Positions 1 to 12,082 of a stretch of DNA of 64,000 bases are shown here, piece by piece. The notes under the pieces were generated by a model. The model saw only the letters and a list, made by a program, of their open reading frames with translations. It did no database searches and had not been told where the DNA came from. Numbering within the stretch: the stretch's first letter is position 1; each line of letters begins with the position of its first letter. The DNA comes from Thunnus maccoyii. Lineage: Eukaryota; Chordata; Actinopteri; Scombriformes; Scombridae. The translations under genes and the position numbers were made by a program. Where the stretch lies: assembly GCF_910596095.1 (NCBI RefSeq), contig NC_056533.1, positions 28,618,662-28,682,661 on the forward strand, read 5' to 3'.

Positions 1-2025
1 TTTTGTTGAAAGTTTTGGATGCAAATTCCTTGATTTTGTTTGAGCTGGTTTTACAACTGTTTTCTCTGGTTGCATTTCTCAGATTTGGTGTGTTTTTCAG
101 TTAATCAGTTTAACATTTTTTCGGATAACATGCCTCAGTAGGACACACATTATCTGGCTGTTGTTTGCAGTCTCTTAGACAAATTAAAAATGGAGTTAGA
201 AAGTGAGCTCACTTCCAGTTTAAATCCAGTGAAGTCTGCTCTGCTTTCTGCAAACGGGAGTTTTTCACATGAACCTGTCTGTTAATAGTATTTACCTCTC
301 AAATCTCAATTTATAGTTTGTCTGGTGCTCCAATTGTGTCCAAGATTAAAATCTATGGTTCTGCAACTACTAGTCGACTGACAGAAAAGTAATGGACAAA
401 TACTTTGATAATCAACTAATTGTTTGTCATTGTCATAATTTGCTTGTTGCAGCTTCTCGAGTTTGAGGATTTGAAACCTTTTGTGTCATACATGACAGTA
501 AACTGAATATATCTGAATCTTTGTTGATTGGACAAAAGACATTTGAAGACGTCACCATGAGCTCTAAACAAATTATAACAGGCTTTTTTTTTTCACTATT
601 GTCTGACATTTTATAGACAAAACGATTAATCGTGAAAACAATCGTTAGTTGCAGCCATATTAAAATCTATAAGTATTTAAACACTGTGCCCACACACGTG
701 TGGACGTTGCCTTTCAAATGCAGATTTGAACTGCATGTATTAAACAAGACAAGGTGTAATAACCTCCAAGGAGCCATTTAAAATGCTTATTTACACACGA
801 GGACATAAATGTTGCCTGAGGAAAGATCATTGCAATTCATTCTCTGAGGACCTCAGATTACCCACAAAAAAAAATCATCTCACCATAACATCTGGTCAAA
901 AAATAAAGGGCTGACCCAACACATCTGTGCAAAAGTCATATATTTCTCAGGGATCAGTTGGTGCACAAAAGTTTAAAACATGGCTCGGAATTAAGGATTT
1001 AACATGAATTATCCGACTGCATCCAGTCATCATTACCTGGGAGCATTAAAGGTGTCATCAGCAGCAGCAGAAAAGGTGGAACAGCGGCCCCCCCTCCACA
1101 CTATGCTGGGGTTTCTGTAAATCCACCTGATGCCTCCGCCTCCTCTGCGCGCATCATCTCATCCTGAAGCTGCAGCGTCCGCAGCTTGTGTGGAGACACT
1201 TCACCGTTTTAACCTGCTACCATTTTTACCATGAAAGCTTCTCCAGACGGTCATTTTATAGAGCACATGTAGCGCAAAACCTCTCCCGCAGCTTCGATGC
1301 AAGTTTTCCTTGGATCGTGTGTCCCATTCATGATTTCCGGATCGCTCGGATTCAAGCTGCAGGTGGGCACCATCACACACACACACACAGACACTGATGT
1401 TTGGTTTGCATTGGCTGTGATGTCGTTTGGATGTTATTCTGTTGGGAAGTGAAGCTCAATAAGCAGCCTTTTCCTTGTAGTTGATGAGTGTGTGATTAGC
1501 AACCATTTACAATGCTTAATTGAAGGGCTTCGTCAGTGGTTTAAGGTTTGTAAACTGAAACCAAAGGGTTTAAATAAGCTGGGAAATGGATGGAAGTAGA
1601 TAATAACACCATAACCTAAAATGTTGGCTCAAATCTGAGTAATTGCATGTTCTCGATTGGGGGTCAACCATATGTTCCCTCAGCATCAGAAGGTTAGGGT
1701 TAGGATTAGAGGGTTGGGGTCAGACAGACAGACAAACAAACAAACAGATAGGGGGAAAAAACATCACCTCATTGTGGGGGGTACAGATCTGTGGGAAGAA
1801 AGACACGCTCCCCTTGATTACAGTTTTCCAGGAGAGCTGTGACTAACTGAGGAGTTTCATACAGTGATGATAGACTGGATAAAGGGTTTCTAGGAACTCC
1901 GTTTGTATCACAGTGCTGTATTTGTTTCACAGAAGAAGTCACATGCCACCAGCCAGATGTGACCCATCGCTACCATCTCTGGAAAAACTGACTGATGTGA
2001 CCCCTGGACCTCCTCGTTGGTCATC
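1..2025. other. Upstream region of PPEF1, no coding exon seen
   Basis: No convincing coding exon lies here. A dispersed repeat occupies about 355-658. The interval 1080-1362 is richer in G and C and ends in a plausible splice donor (cag, then gtgggc at 1363), so it may hold the promoter and a non-coding first exon of PPEF1. A candidate acceptor (ttcacag) lies near 1931, upstream of the start codon at 2026. The short open frames here lack family resemblance. The non-coding exon is inference only. Confidence 0.5.
355..658. repeat. Dispersed AT-rich repeat with 'gattaatcg ... gttgcagcc' end
   Basis: The stretch begins with a tagtcgactgacagaaaagt-like segment and ends with acgattaatcgtgaaaacaa followed by cgttagttgcagcc. 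Related ends recur near 9528-9785, 11540-11600, 37925-38008, 42890-42955, 44285-44490 and 55585-55770, in both orientations. The copies look like old members of one miniature transposon family common in fish. The family name is not known to me. Confidence 0.6.
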
Positions 2026-2080
2026 ATGGGATGCGGCACCTCAGTTGCCACGGAGACACAAGGGAAAAGAGTGGAGACAG
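2026..2080 (+). CDS. ppef1: First coding exon of PPEF1 with acylatable MGC N-terminus
   Basis: This 55-base exon is too short to stand out as an open frame. It starts ATGGGATGCGGC and ends at a gtacag donor in phase 1. The leftover G joins CT at 4148 to give Ala, followed by [10 protein letters not shown]. It encodes [18 protein letters not shown]. Human PPEF1, as I recall it, also begins MGC. Gly2 and Cys3 fit co-translational N-myristoylation plus palmitoylation, which would tether the phosphatase to membranes. The lipid modification is inference; exon phase and start similarity are seen directly. Confidence 0.8.
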
Positions 2081-5000
2081 GTACAGAAGTGTGGCTGTAT
2101 TCTCCTCCTCTTTGTCTGTCCGAGCTGGAAAGTTTTGACATTGGGACTCGTGGCCCCTGAGGAGAGAGGTGTGAAAAAAGCTTAGGCATCAAATAAAAGG
2201 TGCTACACCTGCTGGTCTGAGGACTGACGAGCTCAGCAGAAACAGCCCACAGGTGTTAGATTCTAATTAAATCTCCAAAGTCATTTGACTTGGACTTTTA
2301 GCAACGAGTACAAATATAAATTTCGAGTTGTTTTTACTCTAAAGGATAGCTTCACAATTTTTCATGTCATATAAACAGTAAAAGAGGTTTTCCTTGCTGT
2401 AATCATTCCTCCTGTTCATACTGGCTGTTATAAGATCTCTGTGCTTACAATGTACAGTAATTGATGGCAGACCAAATCCACAGCCCTCGTTTTGAGAAAA
2501 ACTGTGTTTAAAAGTTTATCTGAAGATAACATGAGGCTTCAGCCGTCTGTGTTAGTCAAATAAAGCAGATTTCTTCCACAATTTAACTCTGTTTAGTAAA
2601 AAAAAATCCCTCCGTCTATTGACTGACAGTGTCTCCCTGTTCAGCTGCAGTGGAAGTACACTAAAAAGACACTAAAAAGATTGTAACTGTGAAAGATATT
2701 GACTTGATTTGAATAATTTGGACGACTGAAGCTTCATATTGGCTTCAGATAAAAACTTTTAAATGCATTATTACGCAGTAGGCGGGCTGTGGAATTTGTC
2801 CCAATCATTTACAATTGTAAGTGCATTTCAAAAGGATCTTCTAATGGTCAGTATAAACAGGAGGAATGATTATGGCAAGAAAAATGTGTGAGCGTGTCAT
2901 TTGGGCATCTGACTGTTGTTTTAGGACAAGCTTGAACCCATCCTCTAAGATTTCACAAATCACATGTAAACGCTAGGTAATAATATCTTGTATATCTTTT
3001 TGTTATAATGCTGTATAGATCTTCATGTTCCTGCACTTTTCAAGCAAGGAGCACAAATTGCTTCCAATGCAGGGTGACAAAAACAGCATTAAAAGACAGT
3101 CACATCTATAAAAACCATTGATTAAAAAAATCAAATTGCTATAGTCACGATAGATGACTGTGAGGCTGCAATCCAGTCGTGTAAAATGTCTTACCTCTTT
3201 ACCAGAAGAAATCTCTCTGTGTGCTTTTTTAAGCAACTAAAACTCTAACATATTCACATCCTAATTGTGCTTTGCACCATTTATATTGTTTATATTGTCT
3301 GGCTATGTTGTTTTCTTGCTGATAGTATTTGGAAAATGCTCCATAAATAATTGTTCGTTATTAGCAGGAGTCTTTTTTTTTGTTTTGTTTTTGTTCATTT
3401 AGATTCCCATTAGCAGTTCCCAGCACAACAGCTTCTCCTCCTCGCGTCCCTAGACACGGCAGTAGCATCATGGTTTAGTATTGTACATTGTTACATTTAT
3501 CTCAGACTTGTTACACACACAAATACACACACCAGATGTTTGACAGATGGTGCGTTTCTTTCTTCTCTGTCTGTCTTCTCTCTTTAATGAGCGCCGTTTC
3601 TTCCGAAAGCTCTTTTAATTTGCTTAGTTTTTCCAGCCCCACTGTTGCTCATGTCATCCCCTGTGTCTTGTTAACTCTGTGCGTGTGTGTGTGTGTGTGG
3701 TGTGTTGCCTTGCTAATGATTTCACTCAATTACCGGTTTCTTCTGCTGAATTGTAGTTTTCTTCACACAGATGAAGCAGCTAAGACTCCCACCCCGGCTC
3801 TGAGTAAGGCCTTGTTCATCTCTTAAGATCAGTGTGTGACATACTGTAGATGATGTGTGCATCCATCCGTGTGGTGTTTGTGTCTGTGTACATTTTGACG
3901 TTATAGCCTACATCACACCAGCTGATCTTTCTCAGTGCTCATTCACAGAGGGTGCAGTAGCCTCAGATCAGAAACCATTCCTGAATTATAGATACAGATG
4001 TAAGAAATTATTCCTGTGGCTATGATACTCTTGCAGAATTGAGAAGCGCCCTCCTGTGCTCAGCCTCATTCATGCATGTATATGACTCCAGATTTTTGGA
4101 CTTATCTCCCCTGTAAATAAATTACAATGGCTGGTATTTTGTCGCAGCTATGAAGGCAGCTATTCTGATCCAGGGATGGTACCGGCGCTACATGGCCCGT
4201 CTTGAGATGAGGCGCAGGTACACCTGGAACATCTTCCAGTCCATTGAATATGCGGGCGAGCAAGACCAGCTACAGGTGACTCTCAGCGCAGGCATTTATT
4301 CAATATGTATGTGAGTTTCAGAAACATCTCAGAGCTTTATCAAATTAATTAACTTTGCTTTTTAAAAACTTTTTTTTCCCCTCAGCTCTCTAGTTTCTTC
4401 AGTTTCATGCTCGACAACTTCACTCAGCTGAATGGAAATGGGCCAGGTGAGGAACCAGAATATTCTTATCCATACAAAATGTAGATTGAGTGATATGACT
4501 TTTATTTAATGATTCACATTTGCAAATGCTGAAGGTAAAGTTAGTTTTATTTTAGAAATATGATAAGTTATTGCAGTCAGTGCTGCTGTAAATGCAGGAA
4601 CTACAAATCTTGTCACACTGCATTATCTTGCTCTGTGAATGTCATAACTGCACCTTCAAAGGCTGCCAGTGTGTCAGATATACTGACGCTTAATTCCAGC
4701 ATTCTGCCATTTATTCATGTTTTATAGAGCTTTAATGCTAATTTACTGTTTTTTTTAATGCTAGTGTGCCATTATGTGTAGTTGAATGAGTAAAGAAGGA
4801 TGCTTTCAACTATTTTTTTGATGAAAACAAATAGTGAGAGATGAACATGTGATCATCATTTGGTTGTTGAATCATTAATTAGTGTTATAGTGGTTGTTTT
4901 TCTGTGCGTGTGTCTTTTTTTGTACATATTCTAACATAGGAAGACATTTCTTTTACTTCCATCAAATTAACACCAGGTTTTTAGTCATGGTTTTGTATTT

Positions 5001-8000
5001 TGGTCTTGAAAACCCATTGCGTATACCCTGTTGCTTAGCAACTAATATGAATGTGGAGAACAGTGTGTTGGTGCATTGCACCGACACAGCTGTGGCTTAA
5101 GTGTGTATGACCCACTCATTCAGCTAAAAAAACATAATGCTCCATTGACAAGCTAATCCTTAGGTCGGCCCTGTTACTAAACATCCACAGTTCATCCTCT
5201 TCACGGGTTTTACAACGACTCAACATAAGTGATGCGAAGAGGCCAGATTCTGTTGTTTAGTATATACATCATCTATATGTGTGTGTGTGTGTGTGTGTGA
5301 GGGAAAGAAGAATTACAGAGAGGCAAATACACAAAAGAAACGGGCCTATACTGTAGGTAGACGTCTGTTCATGTCTTGTTTGTTGGCATAAATTAGAGGC
5401 CATCCGTTCTCATTAGCATATTGGAGTGGTCTTTTAATACTAGCCAGTGGGGTCACACAGAGCTGGACATGGTGTTTGTCAACCACAAATTAAAATATGT
5501 GCAAGAAAAAGTGGGATAATACCTTTTTAGTTCAGTGGTTCTCTCCTAATTTTTCCCCCAAAACGTTTTAGTTCACCCATGTTAGCTAAAGCTCTTTTAG
5601 TAGAAGAGGAAGGATGCACACATCCAAACAACTTTTCCAATAGGTGCCAAGATGGACAAAACAAGAAACATTAACAACAAAAAGACACAACACAGTTTTG
5701 GGCTCCAAAATTGGATTTTTTTAGAATTTTTGAACAAATGTGATAAAATAACCTTGATTTGTCAGGTATTAAATTTGCTGTATCAGCCTACTGTGATCCA
5801 GACATTCATATGTGGCTATTTTATCCAACAATTTCTCAATTGATATTCCAGAAAATGTAGTGAAATTGAAATCTTGATATATTGTTAAAGAAGATTTCAC
5901 CAATATCGCCTCCTTCTAACATTTTAGTTGTGGATTCTACAGTGATTCGACATTAAGAGCAGACAGGATGCTGTACACCAGTCACAGATTGTGCCTCTAA
6001 CAAAATTAAATGGCACATTTATTTTTATGGATCTGTAGCTTTCATTTCATCCAAATGACATCACTGAGAATGAGGCTTGAGCTCTGTATGTTCACGGCTT
6101 TTCACACTGTGCCTCTCAGACTTGATCTCCCAGCTGCTGGACCCTGTTGTCGACCCCTGGTTAGACAGAGAGACCTGCTACGACATGATCCCCGTTCCAG
6201 AGTCGTACACTGGGCCCCGGCTGTCGTTCCCTCTCTCCGTCTCTGACACGAATGCCCTCCTCAATGCATTTAAAGAGCAGCAAGTACGTAATATGGGGTC
6301 TTAACTGTTTTTGATTGTCTGGATTAGATTTTGGCTACCTTTTAGGGACTCATTATTTTTCTTCAACACAGTCTCTACATGCCAGATATGTGCTGCAGCT
6401 GCTGTATGAGACCAAGAAGCTCCTCAAACAGATGCCCAACATCATCCACTTGTCTACATCCTACACAGAGATCACTATATGCGGTAGGCAGCCATCACCT
6501 CAGTAGGGAAACACAATGGGGCACTGAATAAATTAATGACCTGCCTGCTGGTTAAATGGTCGCAGATGTCTGTAAACGTATTTTAAGTACAGTGACTGAA
6601 TCTTATTGGCAGCGTTCCAAGACAGGAGGTTTATTTGCACACTGATCAGGCACTTGACTCCTCTTCCATGGCTGCCTCCTCCTGTAAACTTACATCTCAT
6701 TAAACTCAAGAATACTTGTGAATAAAACAAAAAACATGCCATTCAGCGGTTGAGGTGGAGAAATTCACTGTCCCGTTTTCATATTATTAAAGAATTCCAA
6801 ACACCCTCTGTCAGCGTTAGGATTAATGAGATTTTTCTTTTTTGTACAGGTGATCTGCATGGGAGGCTTGATGACTTACTTCTCATATTTTATAAGGTAA
6901 AATTTTTTAGGTTTTTTTGGGGCAATATAACATCACTTTAGCATTGGTCACTACTTATTTTACTATATAATATGTTTCATGAGGCTACATCTGATTTTTT
7001 ACAATACACACAACATTTAACCTTGATTTTACATTGCATCAATGTTGTTCAGAATGGTCTTCCTTCTGCCGAGACGCCGTATGTGTTTAACGGAGACTTT
7101 GTGGACCGGGGGAAAAAATCGATTGAAGTGGTCATCCTCCTGTTCGCCTACCTTCTGCTTTACCCCGACTACATGCACCTGAATCGAGGAAACCATGAAG
7201 ACCACATAATGAACCTCAGGTTGATACAAGGAAGAGTAGAAATTAGATTTATCTCTGTAGGTTTACCACAAACACGAGGGCAGTAAAATCAGAATAACAA
7301 TATCTCAGTGTGATGTTTTTACATTTCAGATATGGGTTCACAAAAGAAGTCATGCAGAAGTACAAGGTAAAAGTAAAGTCCAGAAACATGTCTTACATTC
7401 TGTAGGTTGTAGTATGTAACTGCTGGTTGTTGTTGGTTTCGTTAATGTGGCTGAATGTCCCAAAGCTGTGAAATAAATTCCTTTGTTTCCTGTGTGTCTG
7501 TGTGCAGACTCATGGCCGTGAGATCCTCCAGCTGTTTCAGGACGTCTTCAGCCTCCTGCCTGTCGCCACGGTGATAGACGGAAAGATCCTGATCGTTCAC
7601 GGAGGGATATCGGACCAGACTGATCTGGACTTCCTCAGTTCCATAGAGAGGCAGAAGGTCAGAGGGTGGCAATCTTCATCCAGTTTTTTTTTTTTTTACT
7701 GCATTCATCTCTTTTGATCAGCAGGGGGCAGAAAAACATAAAAAGTAAAATGTTTTTCATTTTTAAACTTTCTTTAACAGCCTGTTTGTAACTTTGCTGC
7801 AAGGCTGAATTAACCAAAGAATTCAATAGTGGCAATACAACAGAGGCTTACTGTGTGTTAACCTGTTTGTGCTAATTTAATCACAAATTATTTTGGAAAC
7901 ATGCACCACTAAAGCACAACATAAACCGGTACGATAATGGCCATAATATAGATCTGATCTTGAGGCCCTGCCTTGAAGAGGATCTTTGTGTCATCATCTA

Positions 8001-11000
8001 GCTTCAAGAACTTCGTTAATTCAGTTTTGCATTACATGTTGCATACTCCTAACTTCACTTCTATTTAATCAAATTAAATTTTAAAAAAACAACAACAAGG
8101 AATTACAAAATATTCCATCTTTCTGTCTGACTGACTGACTAGATCACCACATAGCAAACATGGGGCCAGATTTTCCATCATAGACAAGATGTGCACAATA
8201 CAGAGAGACAAAAAACAATTTAAATTATTATTCATTATTATTAATTATTGAATTAATTATTGAAAGTAATTCTGGGGAATTCAGCAAATTATTGCTTCAA
8301 GTAGAACCATCACAGAATCATGTATATCAAACTAGTCCAGACAAGGTTTTAAAGATTCATACAAGGGTTTTATGTACTAATTTGTCAATAAAAGTTAGTC
8401 GGAGCCTCAATTATGAGGTTAATACCATTGTTCTCAGTTTATTTGTCTCCAATTCTCTTGCTCTTCCAGGTTAAATCTGCTCTGAGGTTTCCGAGACGTA
8501 GTCTGGAGCAGCTGGACATCGGTCAGTCTTGCAGACAGGCAAAGAGAATGAGATCAACAGACAGCTCTCGTCCCAGCAGCAGTCACAGCCGCAACAAGAA
8601 CCAAAGATCACACAACCAAAGGTCTGACAACAGCCCCAAAACCCTTACAGATATTTTCTCTTCATGTCGGTGAAAAATTAATCTTTCTTTGACTGTGTTT
8701 CATTGTAGAAAGAGGCACTGTGGGCTGAGCCGACAAGACAGCGCCGCCTCCTCTTCTTCCACCTCATCCTCCTCGTCCTCGTCTTCCTCTTCTCTCTGCT
8801 CTCCTCGAACTCCTTCCTGCCTCTCTCCTCGGCCATGCCCGTCTTCTCCCAGAATGCCTTACGCTATTAATGTCCTCCAAGTGCCTTTTCTGGACTCTCT
8901 ATCCTCTGTGCCCCCTCCTTCACCTCCACAACATGAACGGGAATGGAAACAGGTCAGAGGACTGGATACAATGAATATTGTTAAATTTCACATCAGTGTT
9001 ATTTCATATTTTCTCTTGTATGTCCTCTTTCTTCTCTTCTCTCCTGCAGATTGTGGATATATTGTGGAGTGACCCTAAAACCCAAGAAGGCTGCAGTCCC
9101 AACACATTCAGAGGAGGAGGCTGCTACTTCGGCCCTGATGTCACCCAGAGACTGCTGCACCAGCACGGACTACAGCTGCTCATCAGATCCCATGAGTGCA
9201 AACAGGAGGGCTACGAGCTTTGTCATGGTGGACAGGTAGACTAAGCTGAAGTAAATTCATCCAAATTGTCCAAAAGTGTCACATTTTTAAGTCTGGAGAA
9301 ATAAATCTGTGCCTCGTTTGTTCTTTAGGTGATCACTATCTTCTCTGCATCAAACTATTATGAGGAGGGAAGCAACCGTGGTGCCTACATCAAAGTGGGC
9401 AGAGAACTGGTTCCCCGCTTCTACCAGTACCAAGTCAGCCGCACAACACGCAAACTTACCCTGACACAGAGGTACAAATGTCTGATGTGTGTGTATGTGT
9501 GCGAGACGGGGCAGATCAGCTGAAACAGTTAGTCCATTCATTGATTGGTTGATTGAAAGAAAATGAATCGCCAACAATATTGATAACTGATGAATCCTGT
9601 TGGTCGTTTATCGAGCACAAATGTCAAACAATTGCTTTCACTACTTTGTCATTTCACTGTAAATTGAAAATCTTGTGCAGACAGAACAAGCAAGACAACA
9701 TGGGCCCTTTGTAACTGTAGTGAGCATTTTTTCTACAATTTTATGACATTTTACAGACTAAATAATCAATTAATAAGGAATATAATTGTGCTCTGGGGGG
9801 CCAAATGTGAAAGCATGAATTGAATTTCAGGAAGAGCTCTGGCCAAAATAAATCAGACTGAAATAGAAACAAAACCACAATACTGAATACACAACACCCA
9901 ACAGAAAAGGTTACCATAGTAGACCTAACTCCCTATCAGCACAAGAAACAGGAGAAAAGAGAATGAAAGAAATTAAAGGTAGGAGGTAAGATACAAAAAA
10001 CAAGAACTGAAGATAATGGATTTACTTCATAACTTGGCAACAACATGTGGAAGAGCAAAGCTACGGGTGTAAACAGGCACCAAAAGTGTTTGATACACGT
10101 TGCAATCCTGAGTAGTAGCTGATCCAAACCTTTTCTGTGTTCTTCATGCTATTTAGTGCCTGTGTTCATGCTCACGTTGAGAAGATTAAATTGTCTCACT
10201 TTCGACGCCTCCCTTACTGTTTTCTGAGTATTAAAGATGATATAACATATTTTAAATGCAAAGACCCTAAGATTTATTTTATTGTGAATGTAATGGTTAT
10301 AATGAGAATTATTTTATTTATTTATCAATGTCGTTTTCGAAAAGATTAACAATTTTTTTTCTATGATTTTACATATTTTACAAAACGTCCTCAAAACAAA
10401 AAGAGTCTATGCACAGTTATATAACTACACTTTTGAAAATATTCAGAACATAATCTTTTATTTTAATGTATTATTTTATGTATTGTGAGGGTTTCTCCTT
10501 CCTCTTATTACCATTGTCTTTACCATTTTTTTTGATTGTAATTTCATTTTACATTGTCTTACTTAGACATCTGATCCTTCCCGGTTTATAAAATACAATA
10601 ACTGGAACCAGCCACCTTAACCCTTTGAGCTCCAATAGTTTTAGGGTACAGGAAGCTCCAGGTTACAGGTCGTTAAGTTCCTGACCTGTGCTTGTATGTG
10701 TCTCTGCAGAGTGCGAGCTGCTGAAGGCTCTGCTCTCAGGGCCCTGAAAGAGAAACTGTTCGCCCATCGTTCTGAGCTGATGGCAGGCTTCCAGCAGTAC
10801 GACCAGAATAACACCGGTGAGCTTTACCTGTTTGTTTTCCTTTTCAACATGTTTTCATACATTTGACTTGTATAGTTTTTATATTGAAGCATATCTTTTC
10901 CAGGTAGTGTGTCAGTCAGTGAATGGGCTCTGGTGTTAGAGTCTGTGCTTAGGTTGGACCTGCCCTGGAGGACACTTCGCCCACACTTAGCCCACCTGGC

Positions 11001-12082
11001 AGCAGATGGCAGTGTGGAGTATCAGACCTGCTTTGAGGACATGGGACCAGGGACACAGATGCCTCAGGTTAGAAATGTAGGAGTTGTCTTATCCAAGGTG
11101 GAAAATAACCAAGTACATTTACTCAAGCAGTGTCCTTAAAGGCTGTTTTGAAATCCTGGTCTTTTACTTGAAAATTTCTATTTTTGGAGACTGTATACCT
11201 CAACTTTACTTCATTTCAGAAGAAAATAGTGTATATATGACCACATTACATATAGAATATCTGATGGCTGCAGTTAGTTGTTTAAAAGTTAAGTTTTTTG
11301 GGAAAAAACTGTCTATTTGGCAGTATATATGTAGGATCCAAACTTAGTGAAGAGTGTAACCTTTTATTCAACATGTGATCCACACAGCTCTCAGCAACTT
11401 GTTAATGAAAGCAAAAAAGTTTATGAATCCACTTTCCTTTGTACAAACAATACACGTGATGGAAACAAAAAAGTAGCAACTGAAAACGCAGCCATTTATC
11501 CCTGCATATTCCTAAAGTCCAAACCATATCCACAAATTCCACAACAGATTAATTTTCTGTCAATCGACTAATAGATTAATCAACTAATTGACGCAGCTCT
11601 ATTTTCTATTGTAGAGTTTTGAGTATTGGAGTTTCAATTGTGTACTGTCTTTGCTCTTTATTTCATTTCTTCTTGTCCTTTTAGGTCACTCCAAACTTGG
11701 CTGAAACTCTGTTCAGATACAGGACAGACATTGAGATCATATTCAACATTATAGACAAAGACCACTCAGGTAAAGAAGTCTTGTATCTCTTTGAAGTGGT
11801 TAATAATTCAAAATCAATTCAATCATGTGGGCGACATGTGTGTTGTCATGTTCAGGTCTCATCTCCATCGAGGAGTTCCGTCATACCTGGCGTCTTTTCA
11901 GCGCCCACCTGGGGGTCGACATCAACGACAGAGCCATCGATGACCTGGCCCGCAGCATCGACTTCAACAAGGACGGCAGTATAGACTTCACTGAGTTCCT
12001 GGAGGCCTTTAGAGTGGTACACAAACTAGACAACAAGGATCAGCAACTCAATGGGAAGATTGATGGAGAGAAGTATTCGTAA
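2026..12082 (+). CDS. ppef1: Serine/threonine protein phosphatase with EF-hands (PPEF1), 17 coding exons
   Basis: Calcium-responsive PPP-family Ser/Thr phosphatase, about 742 residues. Coding exons: 2026-2080, 4148-4275, 4386-4446, 6120-6283, 6372-6483, 6850-6896, 7053-7219, 7330-7366, 7508-7657, 8470-8621, 8709-8952, 9050-9235, 9329-9471, 10710-10816, 10904-11067, 11685-11769, 11856-12082; all junction phases agree. Visible in order: MGC N-terminus, IQ motif (IQGWYRRY, about 26-33), metal-binding motifs GDLHG (about 174), NGDFVDRG (about 202) and NRGNHE (about 233), HGG (about 288), a Ser-rich linker, then [21 protein letters not shown] and SASNYYE. Two good EF-hand loops follow ([12 protein letters not shown] about 663, [12 protein letters not shown] about 703), plus a degenerate one ([13 protein letters not shown]). 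Catalytic residues look intact. Family members are enriched in sensory neurons. PPEF2 is the alternative; the MGC start, EF-hand wording and neighbour PHKA2 favour PPEF1. Candidate polyA signals lie at 12546 and 12787. Confidence 0.85.
2341..2947. mobile_element. Palindromic inverted-repeat element, near-complete copy in PPEF1 intron 1
   Basis: The left arm (from aaaggatagcttcaca at 2341) and right arm (ending in cttgaacccatcctc at 2945) are inverted copies of roughly 230 bases. The shared core is aatcattcctcctgttcata on the left and its complement, acaggaggaatgattatggc, on the right. Both arms also carry the 'taaaagttt..atctgaag' segment. A TA flanks each end, which fits a TA target duplication. 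Two further partial copies lie at 52292-52466 and from 63718. No protein is encoded, so this is a non-autonomous DNA transposon or MITE. Superfamily is not settled. Confidence 0.75.
5278..5299. repeat. (TG)n microsatellite
   Basis: A perfect TG dinucleotide run of about 22 bases in the third intron of PPEF1. Shorter TG/CA runs occur at 1375-1390, 3680-3698, 12848-12876, 27183-27202, 29738-29750, 31196-31218 and 39028-39066. Confidence 0.9.
9528..9785. repeat. Dispersed AT-rich repeat, second copy of the family at 355
   Basis: It starts with gttagtccattcattgattg and ends with ttttacagactaaataatca followed by attaataag. Internal wording such as 'aaatgtcaaacaattgctt' matches the copy near 55680 (aaaatgtcaaacattcccc). 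It lies in the PPEF1 intron after the exon ending at 9471. Non-coding. Confidence 0.55.
11090..11250. repeat. Dispersed 'taagtacatttactcaag' repeat, copy 1
   Basis: The segment reads ggtggaaaataaccaagtac then atttactcaagcagt, and runs through 'ctttacttcatttcagaaga'. It is the inverse of the right end near 41540-41572 (cacttgagtaaatgtactta). Other copies are at about 37608-37710, 40365-40480 and 40758-41575. It follows the PPEF1 exon ending at 11067 and is intronic. This wording is widespread in teleost genomes from memory; I do not know the family's formal name. Confidence 0.6.

Noticed and set aside
3488-3826. 112-codon open frame in PPEF1 intron 1
   Set aside because: It crosses a TG microsatellite, has no recognisable domain and sits inside a spliced intron.
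2026-12082. PPEF2 as the identity of the phosphatase gene
   Set aside because: Several segments resemble PPEF2, but the MGC start, the EF-hand wording and adjacency to PHKA2 favour PPEF1.
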